64,000 nt of DNA, taken from Candidatus Woesearchaeota archaeon (GTDB taxonomy: Archaea > Nanobdellota > Nanobdellia > Woesearchaeales > B29-G15). Position 1 is the stretch's first letter, and each line of letters starts with the position of its first letter. Made by a program: the position numbers and the translations under genes. The notes beneath the pieces were generated by a model. The model saw only the letters and a list, made by a program, of their open reading frames with translations. It ran no database searches and was not told the origin of the DNA. Shown here one piece after another: positions 8,758-17,821 of the stretch. The stretch spans positions 25,858 through 89,857 of the forward strand of contig JAFCCU010000003.1 of assembly GCA_017610005.1 (NCBI GenBank), in the 5' to 3' direction.

Positions 8758-11700
8758 TATTCGATACCATTTCTAGTTCTGTATATTCTTCAAAGTGTTT
8801 TTTCTCTTCTTTTGTGAAGTAGTAAATTTTATCAATTTCAGAAAATAACTTATTATTTAATGCATTATATTTACGCAATAACAGAGTTTTATCTTTACCA
8901 GACTTACATTTCTGAATTTTGAGTCTTAATTCTATTATCTCTTTTGTTGTTTTAGGAATAGATTCATACTTAGATTCAAATTTAGGGAAAGGTATTTTTG
9001 AAATAAATTGTTTACCATGAGAACCGTAACCCCCTCTAAATATACTAGCTCTACTCCGAACAAATGTTTCTATTATTGGATGAGATAAGATTCCAAAAAT
9101 AAATAATAAGGGAGTATCTAAAGATTTGGATCTTAATGCATAATATGGTCCATTACCTCCTCCGGTTATTGTAATATTATTACTATCTATATTATATCGT
9201 GGTTCTAAAGACAATACTGGCCAAATCATTTTTGGAGTATCATTAAATTTTATTAAACTTTGAGATCTTCCAAATTGATACCAAGTTGTTTTATTTTGTA
9301 TGCTCCTCTTCTCAAGATCCTTTTTAAAACTTAGAAGATATTCATATGCAAGAGGATATTTTTTTTCCATAACTTTTTCTTCGATTAATTCGGCAGTTTT
9401 CTTATTTACATTATAAGGGAAAATCATATAACTATTTGCCTTTGGTATGCCAAACGGCTCCAAGATTACGTCATATAAACAAGGTCTGAGAATTAATTTT
9501 TCAATTTTGTGTTCTTTTCCATTTTTATCATCAAAAATAACATAATCTTTTGATTCTTTCTTTGGTTTAATTATGTAAATTTTATCAGCACTTGTTTGCA
9601 AACCTACAAATATATCTGCGTAAGTATCTAATGTTGATAGATTCTCATCAGCATTCATTCTATCAAAAACATGTGATATTTCTTTAGGAACAAATACCCA
9701 TGGATCTTCAGTTAGCTTATCTGCAGATAATTCACTTAGCACTTGATCTTCTTTCAATGCCCATTCATTAATCTTATTTACGAATTCGTAATTAATTTTA
9801 CCTTTAGATTTATCTTTGTTCAAAATAAGAATACAAGTATATGTGGCAGTTTTTGATTTGAATACTTGGGTGATCCCAAAATGAGTAAGTAAATCAATGT
9901 TTGACTTATCAATAATTAATTTTCTCAAAGATTTACCTGCTTTAATAACAAAAAATTTGTGCGGAACTATATATCCCAAGATTCCTTGTGAATTTAAAAA
10001 ACTTAATGACCGTTCTATAAAAAGGAAATACTTGTCATAATTATTACTTTTTGAAGTTAAGTAGTTTGATTTATCGCTTTGATAGAACTCTACTTCCTTT
10101 GGAGAGTATTTCACCATGTTTTGTATCCTGATATAAGGTGGATTGCCAACAATTATGTCAAATCCTCCCTCGTAAAAGATATCTTTAAATGACGTTTTTA
10201 AATCAAATGGATTAATAGATATTAGTTGTTTATCATCAATAACATCATCAGAAAAATCAAAGAAGGTTTCATCAATCAAACTATTTCCCCAATGAATATT
10301 TGAATCAAGTTTGGGTAATACTGGTTTTTTGAAAGTTGAAATATAATGTTCTATCTCATCTTCAGTAACATCTTCTAAAAGTTTTACTAATAAACTGAAT
10401 TTAGCTACTTGAACTGCTTGGTAATCAATGTCAACACCAAATAGGTTGTTTTCTAAAATGTCTCTTTTTTCTTTAAGAGTTAATTTCCATTCACCATCAC
10501 TTGTTTTAAACACTGATGATTTATGTTTAGTAGGATTATTTTCTACATAATATTTTAATTTTCGGCTCATTAAGGCTTTAAATGCAGATAATAAGAATAC
10601 ACCTGATCCACAAGCAATATCTGCCAATTTAATTTTGATTAGTTTATCAATATCATTAGATTCATTAAATGAAGATATTGATCTATCAACAATTTTATCA
10701 ACAATATAATCAGGAGTTGTAATCGCACCTTGTTGGTGAACAATTTCCTCTTTAACACAAACTTCAATTTTTTTATTAATAAGCCTAATTTCTTTAGATA
10801 AGAATAGCTCATAAATATCACCAAGCATTGAAGGTTCAACAATGGAGAATGCAAATGGGCTCAGCGGATAATATAAACTTTTAAAAATATCAATTAAGAT
10901 TTTATCATCAAGTTTCATTTCAAAAGAAAGCTTATCTTCTATGAAATCAAACAAACCAGAATCGTATTTTTTATCAGCTTCAACAAATATTTTTTTCAAT
11001 TCCCCATAATTTTTTACTTCTTTAAGCTTTTCATAATTTTCAAATTCACGATCTTCACATATTCTTAGAAAAATGATTCTATTTATTGTTTGTTGAACTA
11101 AAAAATTAATTTGATCAATTGGTAATTTAGTATTATTTTTAACTATATTTTTAGCAATATTTACTCTCCATTCTTCAATCTGATTCAAAAAATATTGATC
11201 AAATAATTCAATTCCTTTTACAGGTTTATTTTTAGGAAAAAGATTCAGCAGAGATCCATTGATAATTTCTTCTTTCGAAATTAGAGATTTTATTTCATCA
11301 AATTTATCCACATATTCATCATATGAATATATTACATAACGAGCATTTTTTTCGGAATCATCTGCTTTTGGTCTAAATCTAGTATCATACACAACTAAAT
11401 TTTCAAAATTAAAGAGGATAGATATAGATAAATTAGCGTTCCAACCATAACGTCTTACTTGAAAAGCTGATGGTTTTGATGTAGTAATATTAACAAATGG
11501 TTTTTTAGCTTCTACAAAAAGTACTCTAGAAGCGTTCAGTCTTAAAGTATAATCTGGTTTCTTCTTGTGTTTTTCTTCATCTATCTCTATGGATTCTTCT
11601 TGTACCACATCACGGAAAAAATGAAGCTGCCTTTCTTTATTTGAAACATCCCAACCCATTATTTCCAAGAATGAATTAATAAAATCAGTTCTAACTTGTG

Positions 11701-11794
11701 TTTCATTATATGTTTTTTTAAGATATTCTTCCCTATTTGATTCATAGAGATCCACAAGCTTTTTCATACCTTCTTTATCATGAGTTATCTCCAT
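8747..11794 (-). CDS. Fused restriction-modification enzyme (type IIG-like)
   Basis: 1015 aa. The N-terminus has a nuclease core KKKPDYTLRL then VLFVEAKKP (D81, E95, K97). A long helical linker leads to the methyltransferase with motif I LADIACGSGVFLL (about 395) and motif IV GNPPYIRIQ (about 555). The last third (GGYGSHGKQFISKIPFP) resembles a target-recognition domain. Nuclease, N6-adenine methylase and specificity on one chain is the plan of type IIG/IIL enzymes. The ATG at 11794 overlaps the TAA of the ribbon-helix-helix gene by one base. All motifs look intact, so the enzyme is probably active. Confidence 0.88.
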   Translation of the reverse strand: MEITHDKEGMKKLVDLYESNREEYLKKTYNETQVRTDFINSFLEIMGWDVSNKERQLHFFRDVVQEESIEIDEEKHKKKPDYTLRLNASRVLFVEAKKPFVNITTSKPSAFQVRRYGWNANLSISILFNFENLVVYDTRFRPKADDSEKNARYVIYSYDEYVDKFDEIKSLISKEEIINGSLLNLFPKNKPVKGIELFDQYFLNQIEEWRVNIAKNIVKNNTKLPIDQINFLVQQTINRIIFLRICEDREFENYEKLKEVKNYGELKKIFVEADKKYDSGLFDFIEDKLSFEMKLDDKILIDIFKSLYYPLSPFAFSIVEPSMLGDIYELFLSKEIRLINKKIEVCVKEEIVHQQGAITTPDYIVDKIVDRSISSFNESNDIDKLIKIKLADIACGSGVFLLSAFKALMSRKLKYYVENNPTKHKSSVFKTSDGEWKLTLKEKRDILENNLFGVDIDYQAVQVAKFSLLVKLLEDVTEDEIEHYISTFKKPVLPKLDSNIHWGNSLIDETFFDFSDDVIDDKQLISINPFDLKTSFKDIFYEGGFDIIVGNPPYIRIQNMVKYSPKEVEFYQSDKSNYLTSKSNNYDKYFLFIERSLSFLNSQGILGYIVPHKFFVIKAGKSLRKLIIDKSNIDLLTHFGITQVFKSKTATYTCILILNKDKSKGKINYEFVNKINEWALKEDQVLSELSADKLTEDPWVFVPKEISHVFDRMNADENLSTLDTYADIFVGLQTSADKIYIIKPKKESKDYVIFDDKNGKEHKIEKLILRPCLYDVILEPFGIPKANSYMIFPYNVNKKTAELIEEKVMEKKYPLAYEYLLSFKKDLEKRSIQNKTTWYQFGRSQSLIKFNDTPKMIWPVLSLEPRYNIDSNNITITGGGNGPYYALRSKSLDTPLLFIFGILSHPIIETFVRSRASIFRGGYGSHGKQFISKIPFPKFESKYESIPKTTKEIIELRLKIQKCKSGKDKTLLLRKYNALNNKLFSEIDKIYYFTKEEKKHFEEYTELEMVSNNES

Positions 11795-11940
11795 TATTGG
11801 TCTCCCCCATCTTCCGATATTTGTTTTTCCATTAGAATTTCAAATTGTCGTGACACAATCCAACCTTTATTTTTACAGAATTCTTTGTATTTATCATAAA
11901 GTTCTTCATTAACTCGAAGAGTCACGTTTTTTGTTGCCAT
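11794..11940 (-). CDS. Ribbon-helix-helix regulator, first gene of the defence operon
   Basis: 48 aa, starting MATKNVTLRVNEELYDKY. A short beta strand (VTLRV) followed by two helices is the ribbon-helix-helix fold of CopG/MetJ-type repressors. A strong ribosome binding site (GAGGGGG) lies about 6 nt before the ATG, and a TATA-like element about 55 nt upstream. The stop codon overlaps the ATG of the restriction-modification gene by 1 nt (TAATG). As the first gene of a nine-gene defence operon it probably represses the operon promoter. DNA binding is inferred from the fold. Confidence 0.7.
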   Translation of the reverse strand: MATKNVTLRVNEELYDKYKEFCKNKGWIVSRQFEILMEKQISEDGGDQ

Positions 11941-11964
11941 TTTTAGCCCCCTCTGGATGTGTTG

Positions 11965-12010
11965 ATTAGTATAGTTATTACAATTGATTACATTTGTATA
12001 TAAATGTTGT
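11965..12010 (-). promoter_or_regulatory. Promoter of the defence operon
   Basis: On the minus strand an archaeal box A, ATTTATATA, lies at about 12005-11997. A start site about 25 bases downstream would fall near 11973, giving a leader of about 33 nt that contains the GAGGGGG ribosome binding site. It lies between the cas1 stop and the ribbon-helix-helix gene, so the operon appears to have its own promoter. Confidence 0.5.
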
Positions 12011-12094
12011 GATGTGAGTGATATTTAAGAGAAATCAGGAACGTTTTTACTGACAAGTCAATTTGATTTAATCCTTAATCCCATTCTTTAATCC

Positions 12095-13285
12095 CTAAAA
12101 AGTGCTTATTAATCTCTCAAGAACATGTTTATTTAGGCTAAATGGCTTATTATTGCGTGCATTTTTCTTCATGTAATGCAGTGTTCCTCTAGAAAACCCT
12201 AGTTTCCCCCATTGTGTATAACTTACGTCAAGGATTTTTTTACGAATTTCTGCGGTATCAATACGAATTAAAGGTTCATGAGGTGTTGTAAAGTCAAGTT
12301 TCTTGCGTTTTCCAATCAGATAATAAGCTAATTCTCTTGCTTTAATCAATATCATATAACTCCAAGTTCTATTTCCCCCTGTATACTTAATCTTTGTATT
12401 AATCTGATTATTAATCTCTTCAACAAGCTTTTTAGCACCGTTTGGTCTTAATCTTAAATTGTAGTTTTCTGTTCGAACAAAATCACTTTTTTGCATTTCA
12501 TTTCTTTCTATAAGCGATATTACGGCAAGATCTACTAAAAATCTAAATGGCTCTTGTAAATCATATGCTAAGCTATGTTTTCCTATGGTCATTTGATGTA
12601 AAAATCCTACATGGACATCTAATCCAGCACTATTGATGGCTTTTCTGCATTCAGCTTCAAGTAATGCAAATCCATAATTGAGCATTGTATTAATTTGGTC
12701 GCTTGCTCCTTTTGGATGTTCTATTGTTTTTCTTCCTTGAAATTCATATTTGTCAGGCATTATTTTTTTGAATTCTTTCCAGTAATGAGATGCGATTCTA
12801 CCTTCGACCATCATTAATTCATTGATTGTCTTTGCTTTCTTGAATAGTTTAAGTTCTTTTGAGAAGTCAGTATTGACTGATTCGTATCGTTCATTTAACC
12901 AGTCTAGGACTGCTTGTGTTCGTAAGAATTTTGCATCAAGTAATTTCCTTGCAATAATAATTCGTTTATTCATATCTCTATAAGACTCGTATTGTGCAAA
13001 TTTTGTCTTTACTTGTACACTTTCTGGAGGGAGCATTGTAGTAAGTAATTTGCCATTCCAGTTAAGAATACTAACTTGTACACTATGTTTAATCAACCAT
13101 CGAATAGAATCAATACTAATATTTCCATTCTGACCATAAATAATTATATGGTCATATTCAATTCTTTTTGGTGCGAACACATATTCTTCTGGCTTTTCAT
13201 CATTGAATTTTCCATCCTTTACATGAAGCTTGGCACTGTCTACTCGAAGATTTATGCCATGACCATTTAATAGAAGCATTTTCAT
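12095..13285 (-). CDS. cas1: Casposase-like Cas1 integrase with C-terminal HTH
   Basis: 396 aa from the ATG at 13285, which overlaps the TGA of the upstream gene; a longer start at 13300 is possible. Cas1 catalytic features are present: E161 in MMVEGRIASHYW, H230 in VGFLHQM, and D242/E245 in YDLQEPFRFLVD. After residue 330 there is an extension with a helix-turn-helix (GFSRGTLHYMKKNARN) and RL near the end, as in casposases and unlike most CRISPR Cas1. No cas2, other cas gene or CRISPR array is nearby, while PolB, HNH and small DNA-binding proteins are. I therefore call it the integrase of a casposon-like element. It would integrate linear DNA ends using terminal inverted repeats. Confidence 0.88.
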   Translation of the reverse strand: MKMLLLNGHGINLRVDSAKLHVKDGKFNDEKPEEYVFAPKRIEYDHIIIYGQNGNISIDSIRWLIKHSVQVSILNWNGKLLTTMLPPESVQVKTKFAQYESYRDMNKRIIIARKLLDAKFLRTQAVLDWLNERYESVNTDFSKELKLFKKAKTINELMMVEGRIASHYWKEFKKIMPDKYEFQGRKTIEHPKGASDQINTMLNYGFALLEAECRKAINSAGLDVHVGFLHQMTIGKHSLAYDLQEPFRFLVDLAVISLIERNEMQKSDFVRTENYNLRLRPNGAKKLVEEINNQINTKIKYTGGNRTWSYMILIKARELAYYLIGKRKKLDFTTPHEPLIRIDTAEIRKKILDVSYTQWGKLGFSRGTLHYMKKNARNNKPFSLNKHVLERLISTF

Positions 13286-13962
13286 TCTAATTCCCCCCAT
13301 TTGAGATAATTATCAATTACTGATGAAAACGAAATTTTAGTGTTTGGATATATCAAATACAAATAATAATTTAGAAAGTTTTCAAATTTCAAATCTAAAA
13401 AAAGATATTCTACTATTTCCATTTGCTTATTTGTTCTTTTTTTAATCTGTTCAATTGTTTTATTTCTATATATGCGAATGTCTTTTTCTCTTACCCAAAT
13501 ATTCATTTTATTTTTCTCTCGATATGTACTGATTTTCAGGAAGTCAGTCAGGTTTTCGAGTATAGCTATTTCATCTTTTTGAGCTTTTTCTAATTTTTGT
13601 AAGATATACTTTTTTGATATAATCGCTAGTTTTGTTTTCTTAAGTTCATATATTTTTTTTCTATGTTCCCATTTTGACTTAACTAGCTTGAGGATTTCTA
13701 ATTGTTGAAGATTCTTTGATATTTGTTGTTCTGTTTTATCTATATATTCAGTGTAATTTTTACCATATGTTGTAATACTACACATTATGATTAATAACTC
13801 TCCCAGAGATTTACTTGAAAATATCATTAAGTTATTTACTTTTACAGTGCCTTTTTTTATGTTGTAATTTGACCAATTCTTACATCTACAACTAGGGCAA
13901 GAACTTGGTGTATTAGTTCTTGGTTTCCATTTATGTCCGCATTTTTTACAAGTATATTCCAT
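13282..13962 (-). CDS. Zinc-ribbon protein with predicted winged-helix, upstream of cas1
   Basis: 226 aa. The N-terminus is a four-Cys zinc ribbon (YTCKKCGHKW, then SSCPSCRCKNW). Residues 50-115 look like a winged helix (LGELLIIMCSITTYGKNYT, ISKNLQQLEILKLVKS), as in ArsR/MarR-type regulators, followed by a basic helical region. The stop overlaps the cas1 start, so the two are cotranscribed. It is divergently oriented to the ribbon-helix-helix gene at 14026 and may regulate the shared intergenic region or assist end recognition. The family is not recognised. Confidence 0.6.
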   Translation of the reverse strand: MEYTCKKCGHKWKPRTNTPSSCPSCRCKNWSNYNIKKGTVKVNNLMIFSSKSLGELLIIMCSITTYGKNYTEYIDKTEQQISKNLQQLEILKLVKSKWEHRKKIYELKKTKLAIISKKYILQKLEKAQKDEIAILENLTDFLKISTYREKNKMNIWVREKDIRIYRNKTIEQIKKRTNKQMEIVEYLFLDLKFENFLNYYLYLIYPNTKISFSSVIDNYLKWGELE

Positions 13963-13989
13963 CTGCTACAATCAATTTATGTAATGTGT

Positions 13990-14025
13990 ATTTCTTTATA
14001 TGCTTTTCGCTTACATAATAGTACA
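13990..14025 (+). promoter_or_regulatory. Promoter for the PolB operon (leaderless)
   Basis: A TATA box CTTTATATG at about 13994-14002 sits about 25 bases before the ATG at 14026, which fits a leaderless archaeal transcript. The 63-bp space is shared with the divergent zinc-ribbon gene starting at 13962. Confidence 0.5.
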
Positions 14026-14163
14026 ATGGAAACAATAACAATTAGAATTGATAAAAAGTTGAAAAAGCAACTCTTAGCCTATTGCAAAAAGAATGAACGA
14101 ACAGCATCAAACACTATCAGATATGCACTAATTCAGTTTATGAGATCAGAAAAAGGTAATTGA
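14026..14163 (+). CDS. Ribbon-helix-helix DNA-binding protein
   Basis: 45 aa from the ATG at 14026 (METITIRIDKKLKKQLLAY); an in-frame extension back to 13933 runs through the promoter and is unlikely. The strand-helix-helix pattern ITIRIDKKLKKQLLAYC... TASNTIRYALIQFM is typical of ribbon-helix-helix proteins. It lies 1 base before the 209-aa gene, at the head of the PolB operon of the casposon-like module. It is probably an autoregulator. It differs clearly from the 48-aa ribbon-helix-helix protein of the defence operon. Confidence 0.65.
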   Translation: METITIRIDKKLKKQLLAYCKKNERTASNTIRYALIQFMRSEKGN

Positions 14164-14164
14164 T

Positions 14165-14794
14165 ATGAGATTCTCACGTACTTTTTCTTCATTTGCAGAA
14201 TGGTTAAACCAAGATCAGCGTACTTCAAGATATGCTAAAGAAATCATAAAAAAGCATATTCTCTATCCAAGACTTACACTTAATGAGCTTCGCAACATAA
14301 GAATATCAAGTTATGATCTCTCAAGAAAGCCGTTTATATTATTATCAAACAGAGAAATAACACTCAGACAAAAGGCATTACAAATTATTAATAGAATGAG
14401 GAATGGTGAATCTTTCAAAAATAGTATGAATGGAGTTGATATTTCTATAAGGGATGTAAAAAGACATCTTGGCAAAGCATTATTCAAAAAAAGAGGAAGA
14501 GTTCTAGCCAGACTATCTGATAATATTCAAAGACCATTACATTTCTATGAAAAAGGAGAACTTACAGAAATAATTACGAGAAACTTTCGAGATGCTTCAA
14601 AAGTTGCTCGATATATGAATGCTGTAAAAAATGCATTAACTGGAAATGAATCTAATCTGCAAGAATTCAAAGGGAAATTCATTATTGATGCCAAAGGTAA
14701 AAAAAGATATTTTGAGACTGATTTGAATAAGCTTCAAAAAATATCTGAACAAATTGAAGATCCTGAATACTTCGAATTGTATTCATGGGAATGA
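14165..14794 (+). CDS. Unknown protein of the casposon-like module
   Basis: 209 aa, basic and mostly helical, beginning MRFSRTFSSFAEWLNQ. A central segment (IRDVKRHLGKALFKKRGRV) is strongly basic. I recognise no domain. The gene is one base downstream of the ribbon-helix-helix gene and precedes the HNH and PolB genes, so it is probably part of the same transcript. A role in DNA binding or replication initiation of the element is plausible but only inferred. Confidence 0.5.
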   Translation: MRFSRTFSSFAEWLNQDQRTSRYAKEIIKKHILYPRLTLNELRNIRISSYDLSRKPFILLSNREITLRQKALQIINRMRNGESFKNSMNGVDISIRDVKRHLGKALFKKRGRVLARLSDNIQRPLHFYEKGELTEIITRNFRDASKVARYMNAVKNALTGNESNLQEFKGKFIIDAKGKKRYFETDLNKLQKISEQIEDPEYFELYSWE

Positions 14795-14855
14795 CTGATT
14801 AAAACTGAACAAAATGAAATAATAACATAGCGATAGCTATGAGAGGAAAATAAAA

Positions 14856-15167
14856 ATGAACAAAATAAATACAAAAAAACAGGGTAATTGCTTCTATTGT
14901 AATTATCCAGCTTCAAGAAAAGTTCCACTAGAAGGACATCATGTATTCGGTAATGGTAATTCAGAATTCATGATCTGGATATGTAATAACTGCCATCGAA
15001 ACATAACAATAGGACAACAAAAAGGACTTCCTAAAGTTTGTAGAGAAAAACAAAAAGGTGTAAACACAGAGTTTGCATCACTTTCTCTAGTTCTTCATTT
15101 GGAAACATTAGGTAAAGAATATTCCAGAATACTCAAAGAAAAAATGATTGAAGAGAATAAAAAATGA
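14856..15167 (+). CDS. HNH endonuclease-like protein
   Basis: 103 aa. The order CFYCNYPA, LEGHHVFG and ICNNCHRN gives two CxxC pairs around a His-His, the treble-clef HNH nuclease pattern. The stop codon overlaps the PolB start by 4 nt. HNH nucleases next to cas1 and polB are a known feature of several casposon families, where they may help excision or replication. A promoter was not obvious, so it is probably read from the upstream genes. Confidence 0.75.
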   Translation: MNKINTKKQGNCFYCNYPASRKVPLEGHHVFGNGNSEFMIWICNNCHRNITIGQQKGLPKVCREKQKGVNTEFASLSLVLHLETLGKEYSRILKEKMIEENKK

Positions 15168-17821
15168 ATGCTGCTTATGTAAGAGGGTATTTTAAAAAAG
15201 TTAAAGAACCAATACAGAGAAAATATAACTTTGCAAAGAGAATTAAAAAAGACTCATCATTAATTTTTGTATTTGATACAGAAACTACAATTGACACATT
15301 GCAAAATCTCAAAGTTGGATATTATACTGTACTGGATAAAACCAATAACACAATCATAGAAGTAGGATTTTTTTATGATGAAAATTATTGTTCAAAAACA
15401 GAAATTGAACACATTTTCAATTATTGTAAAAATAAAAGAGTAAATATTTTTGAAAAATCTAAGTTTATGTTAGAAGTATTCTATAATTATATTTTGAGAA
15501 AAGGTGCTTTATGTGTGGGTTTTAATTTGCCATTTGATTTTAGCAGAATTTCCATTGATGCAACAACAACAAAAGGAAAGAAGTTTCATAATGGATTCTC
15601 ATTCAAACTCACAGAAAATAAAGCATTTCCTCGACTAAAAATAAAATCTAATGGAAATGCATTTTCATTAATTCAATTTGGTAGTTCAATAATAAACAAA
15701 GGAAGGTACTATTATGGCGGAAGGTTTCTTGATCTACACACATTAACAAAAGTCCTGACTGGAAAACATTTATCGCTAAAAAATGCCTGTGAAAAATTAA
15801 ATGTTGATGGTTTTAAACAAGAAACAGAACATGGAAATATAACTCAAAAATATCTTAAATATCTTGAAAATGATGTTCTTATAACATTAAAACTCTATCA
15901 AGCACTCGTTAAAGAATATGAATTATACTGTTGTCCAAAACCACCCGAACAATTATTCACCCAAGCAACAATGGGTAAATCGGTTCTTGATCAAATGAAC
16001 ATAAAAAAATTCAGTAAACTAAATCCTGAATTTCCTGAAGAAATACTTGGACTTCTAATGAATGCATATTATGGTGGAAGAAGTGAAGTAAAATGCAGAG
16101 AAGATCCTATAAAAATATCTCTTCTAGATTTTACCAGTATGTATCCTACAGTCAACATTTTATGTGATATGCAAAAATACCTCTTAGCAAAGAAAATCAA
16201 AGTAATTGAATGCACAGAAGAAATAAAGAATATGTTATCATCAATCACTATTCAAGACTTACAAAAACCCGCTATTTGGAAACAAATGAACGCTATATGC
16301 ATACTAAAACCTCAAGATGATATTTTCCCATTAAGAACAACTTTTAACAAAGACGAACAAGGGAAAAACATAGGGATATGCTCTATAGATTCTCAAAAAA
16401 GAATGTCATACTCACTTGCCGATGTGATTGGCTCAAAAATATTATCTGGAAAAATTCCCCAAATAATAAAAGCATACAAATTCATTCCTGAAGGAAAACA
16501 AGTAAATTTGAAAGCAGTAAATCTACTAGGATCACTCATAAATCCAAAAAAAGACGATATTTTCAAAACAATAGTTCTTGAAAGACAACGAGCAAAAAAA
16601 GAAATGGCTAATCTAGAAAGGAACACAGACCAATTTAGATTATTAAATAGTAAACAACTAGTCTTAAAATTTATTAGCAACAGTACTTGTTACGGTATAT
16701 TTGTTGAATCACACCCTGAATTTGAAAGATCAAATGTTGAAGTATATGGACTTGACGAGTTTATTGCAGACGGAGTTTTTGAAGATCAAGGAATTTATTT
16801 TAATCCAATAATGGCTGTAACCATTACAAGTACATCAAGATTATTATTATCAATTATTGAAGTCCTACTAAGAGAACAAAATGAACAATATGCCTTTTGT
16901 GATACAGATAGCATGGCAGTCCCTATAGACACAGTCAATATGCTACAAGAATACTTTAAACCACTAAACCCTTACGGAGAAGAAATAGAACTATTAAAAG
17001 AAGAAAGGCACAATGTCTGGTTCTATGGAATAAGTGCGAAAAGATATTGTTTATTTGAAAAAGAAGGAAACAACATCAAAATATTAAAACCCTCATTGCA
17101 TGGACTAGGGCATTTACTAAATCCATTTAGTGAAAAAACCCAATCATGGCACAAAACAATATGGGAAACAATTCTCAAACTACATTACAATATAATGAGT
17201 AAAGAATCATTCACACAAAGCTACGGATCACTCTTCGCAGTTACACAAATGAAAATAAGCAATCAAGAAATAATGAAACGAGTAAAAACAATAAACAAAG
17301 GAAAACCATACGACCAAAGAATAAAACCATACGGTTTCGTATCAGTAGGAACAGGAACAAAAAAAGAAAACGGAAAACACATAAAACCAATAACGCCATT
17401 TAACAGAAATACACAAATAACAGCAAGAGAAGAATTCATGGACTCACAAACAGGAAAGAAACTGAAAGGAACACAATACTGGAAAACACTCAACAGAGTA
17501 ATTGAAGATTACATAGAACACCCAGAATCAAAACTAGAAGGAGAAAAAGGATATCTAAAAAGAAGACACATAAAAATAGATTCAATAACAATAATAGGAA
17601 AAGAAGCAAAGAAAGTATACATGGAACCACTAGGAATAACACCTGCAACAGAATTCCATAATAAAGAAGAGCTTTTCAAAAAAATACTAGAAATAACAAA
17701 TAAAGAAGCAAAAAAGAAAGGAGTAACAAGACCAACACTCTGGAAAATAAAAGAAAAAATCAGAACAGGAAAAAATATTAATCTAAAAACAAGTGCAGTA
17801 AGAAAACTACTTGGATCTTAA
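15164..17821 (+). CDS. polB: Family B DNA polymerase of the casposon-like module
   Basis: 885 aa. All key motifs are present. Exonuclease: Exo I FVFDTET (D38, E40), Exo II VGFNLPFDFSR, Exo III YLENDVLI. Polymerase: motif A LLDFTSMYPTV (about 322), motif B SNSTCYGIF (about 505), motif C FCDTDSMAV (about 578) and the KRY motif SAKRYCLFEK. An active polymerase with proofreading is expected. The C-terminus (GVTRPTLWKIKEKIRTGKN) is a helix-turn-helix that aligns with the end of Cas1 in this module. Whether priming is by protein or nucleic acid cannot be told by eye. Together with Cas1 it makes a self-synthesising element likely. Confidence 0.9.
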   Translation: MNAAYVRGYFKKVKEPIQRKYNFAKRIKKDSSLIFVFDTETTIDTLQNLKVGYYTVLDKTNNTIIEVGFFYDENYCSKTEIEHIFNYCKNKRVNIFEKSKFMLEVFYNYILRKGALCVGFNLPFDFSRISIDATTTKGKKFHNGFSFKLTENKAFPRLKIKSNGNAFSLIQFGSSIINKGRYYYGGRFLDLHTLTKVLTGKHLSLKNACEKLNVDGFKQETEHGNITQKYLKYLENDVLITLKLYQALVKEYELYCCPKPPEQLFTQATMGKSVLDQMNIKKFSKLNPEFPEEILGLLMNAYYGGRSEVKCREDPIKISLLDFTSMYPTVNILCDMQKYLLAKKIKVIECTEEIKNMLSSITIQDLQKPAIWKQMNAICILKPQDDIFPLRTTFNKDEQGKNIGICSIDSQKRMSYSLADVIGSKILSGKIPQIIKAYKFIPEGKQVNLKAVNLLGSLINPKKDDIFKTIVLERQRAKKEMANLERNTDQFRLLNSKQLVLKFISNSTCYGIFVESHPEFERSNVEVYGLDEFIADGVFEDQGIYFNPIMAVTITSTSRLLLSIIEVLLREQNEQYAFCDTDSMAVPIDTVNMLQEYFKPLNPYGEEIELLKEERHNVWFYGISAKRYCLFEKEGNNIKILKPSLHGLGHLLNPFSEKTQSWHKTIWETILKLHYNIMSKESFTQSYGSLFAVTQMKISNQEIMKRVKTINKGKPYDQRIKPYGFVSVGTGTKKENGKHIKPITPFNRNTQITAREEFMDSQTGKKLKGTQYWKTLNRVIEDYIEHPESKLEGEKGYLKRRHIKIDSITIIGKEAKKVYMEPLGITPATEFHNKEELFKKILEITNKEAKKKGVTRPTLWKIKEKIRTGKNINLKTSAVRKLLGS

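Noticed and set aside
11941..12094. Search for a CRISPR array or repeats next to cas1
   Set aside because: Only short TTAATCC repeats are seen; no regular repeat-spacer pattern exists anywhere within several kb of cas1.
13933..14025. Longer start for the 45-aa RHH protein
   Set aside because: It would run through the TATA box and the divergent gene's start; the RHH fold begins at 14026.
15164..17821. Calling the polymerase protein-primed
   Set aside because: The terminal-protein insertion regions cannot be recognised by eye, so only family B was claimed.
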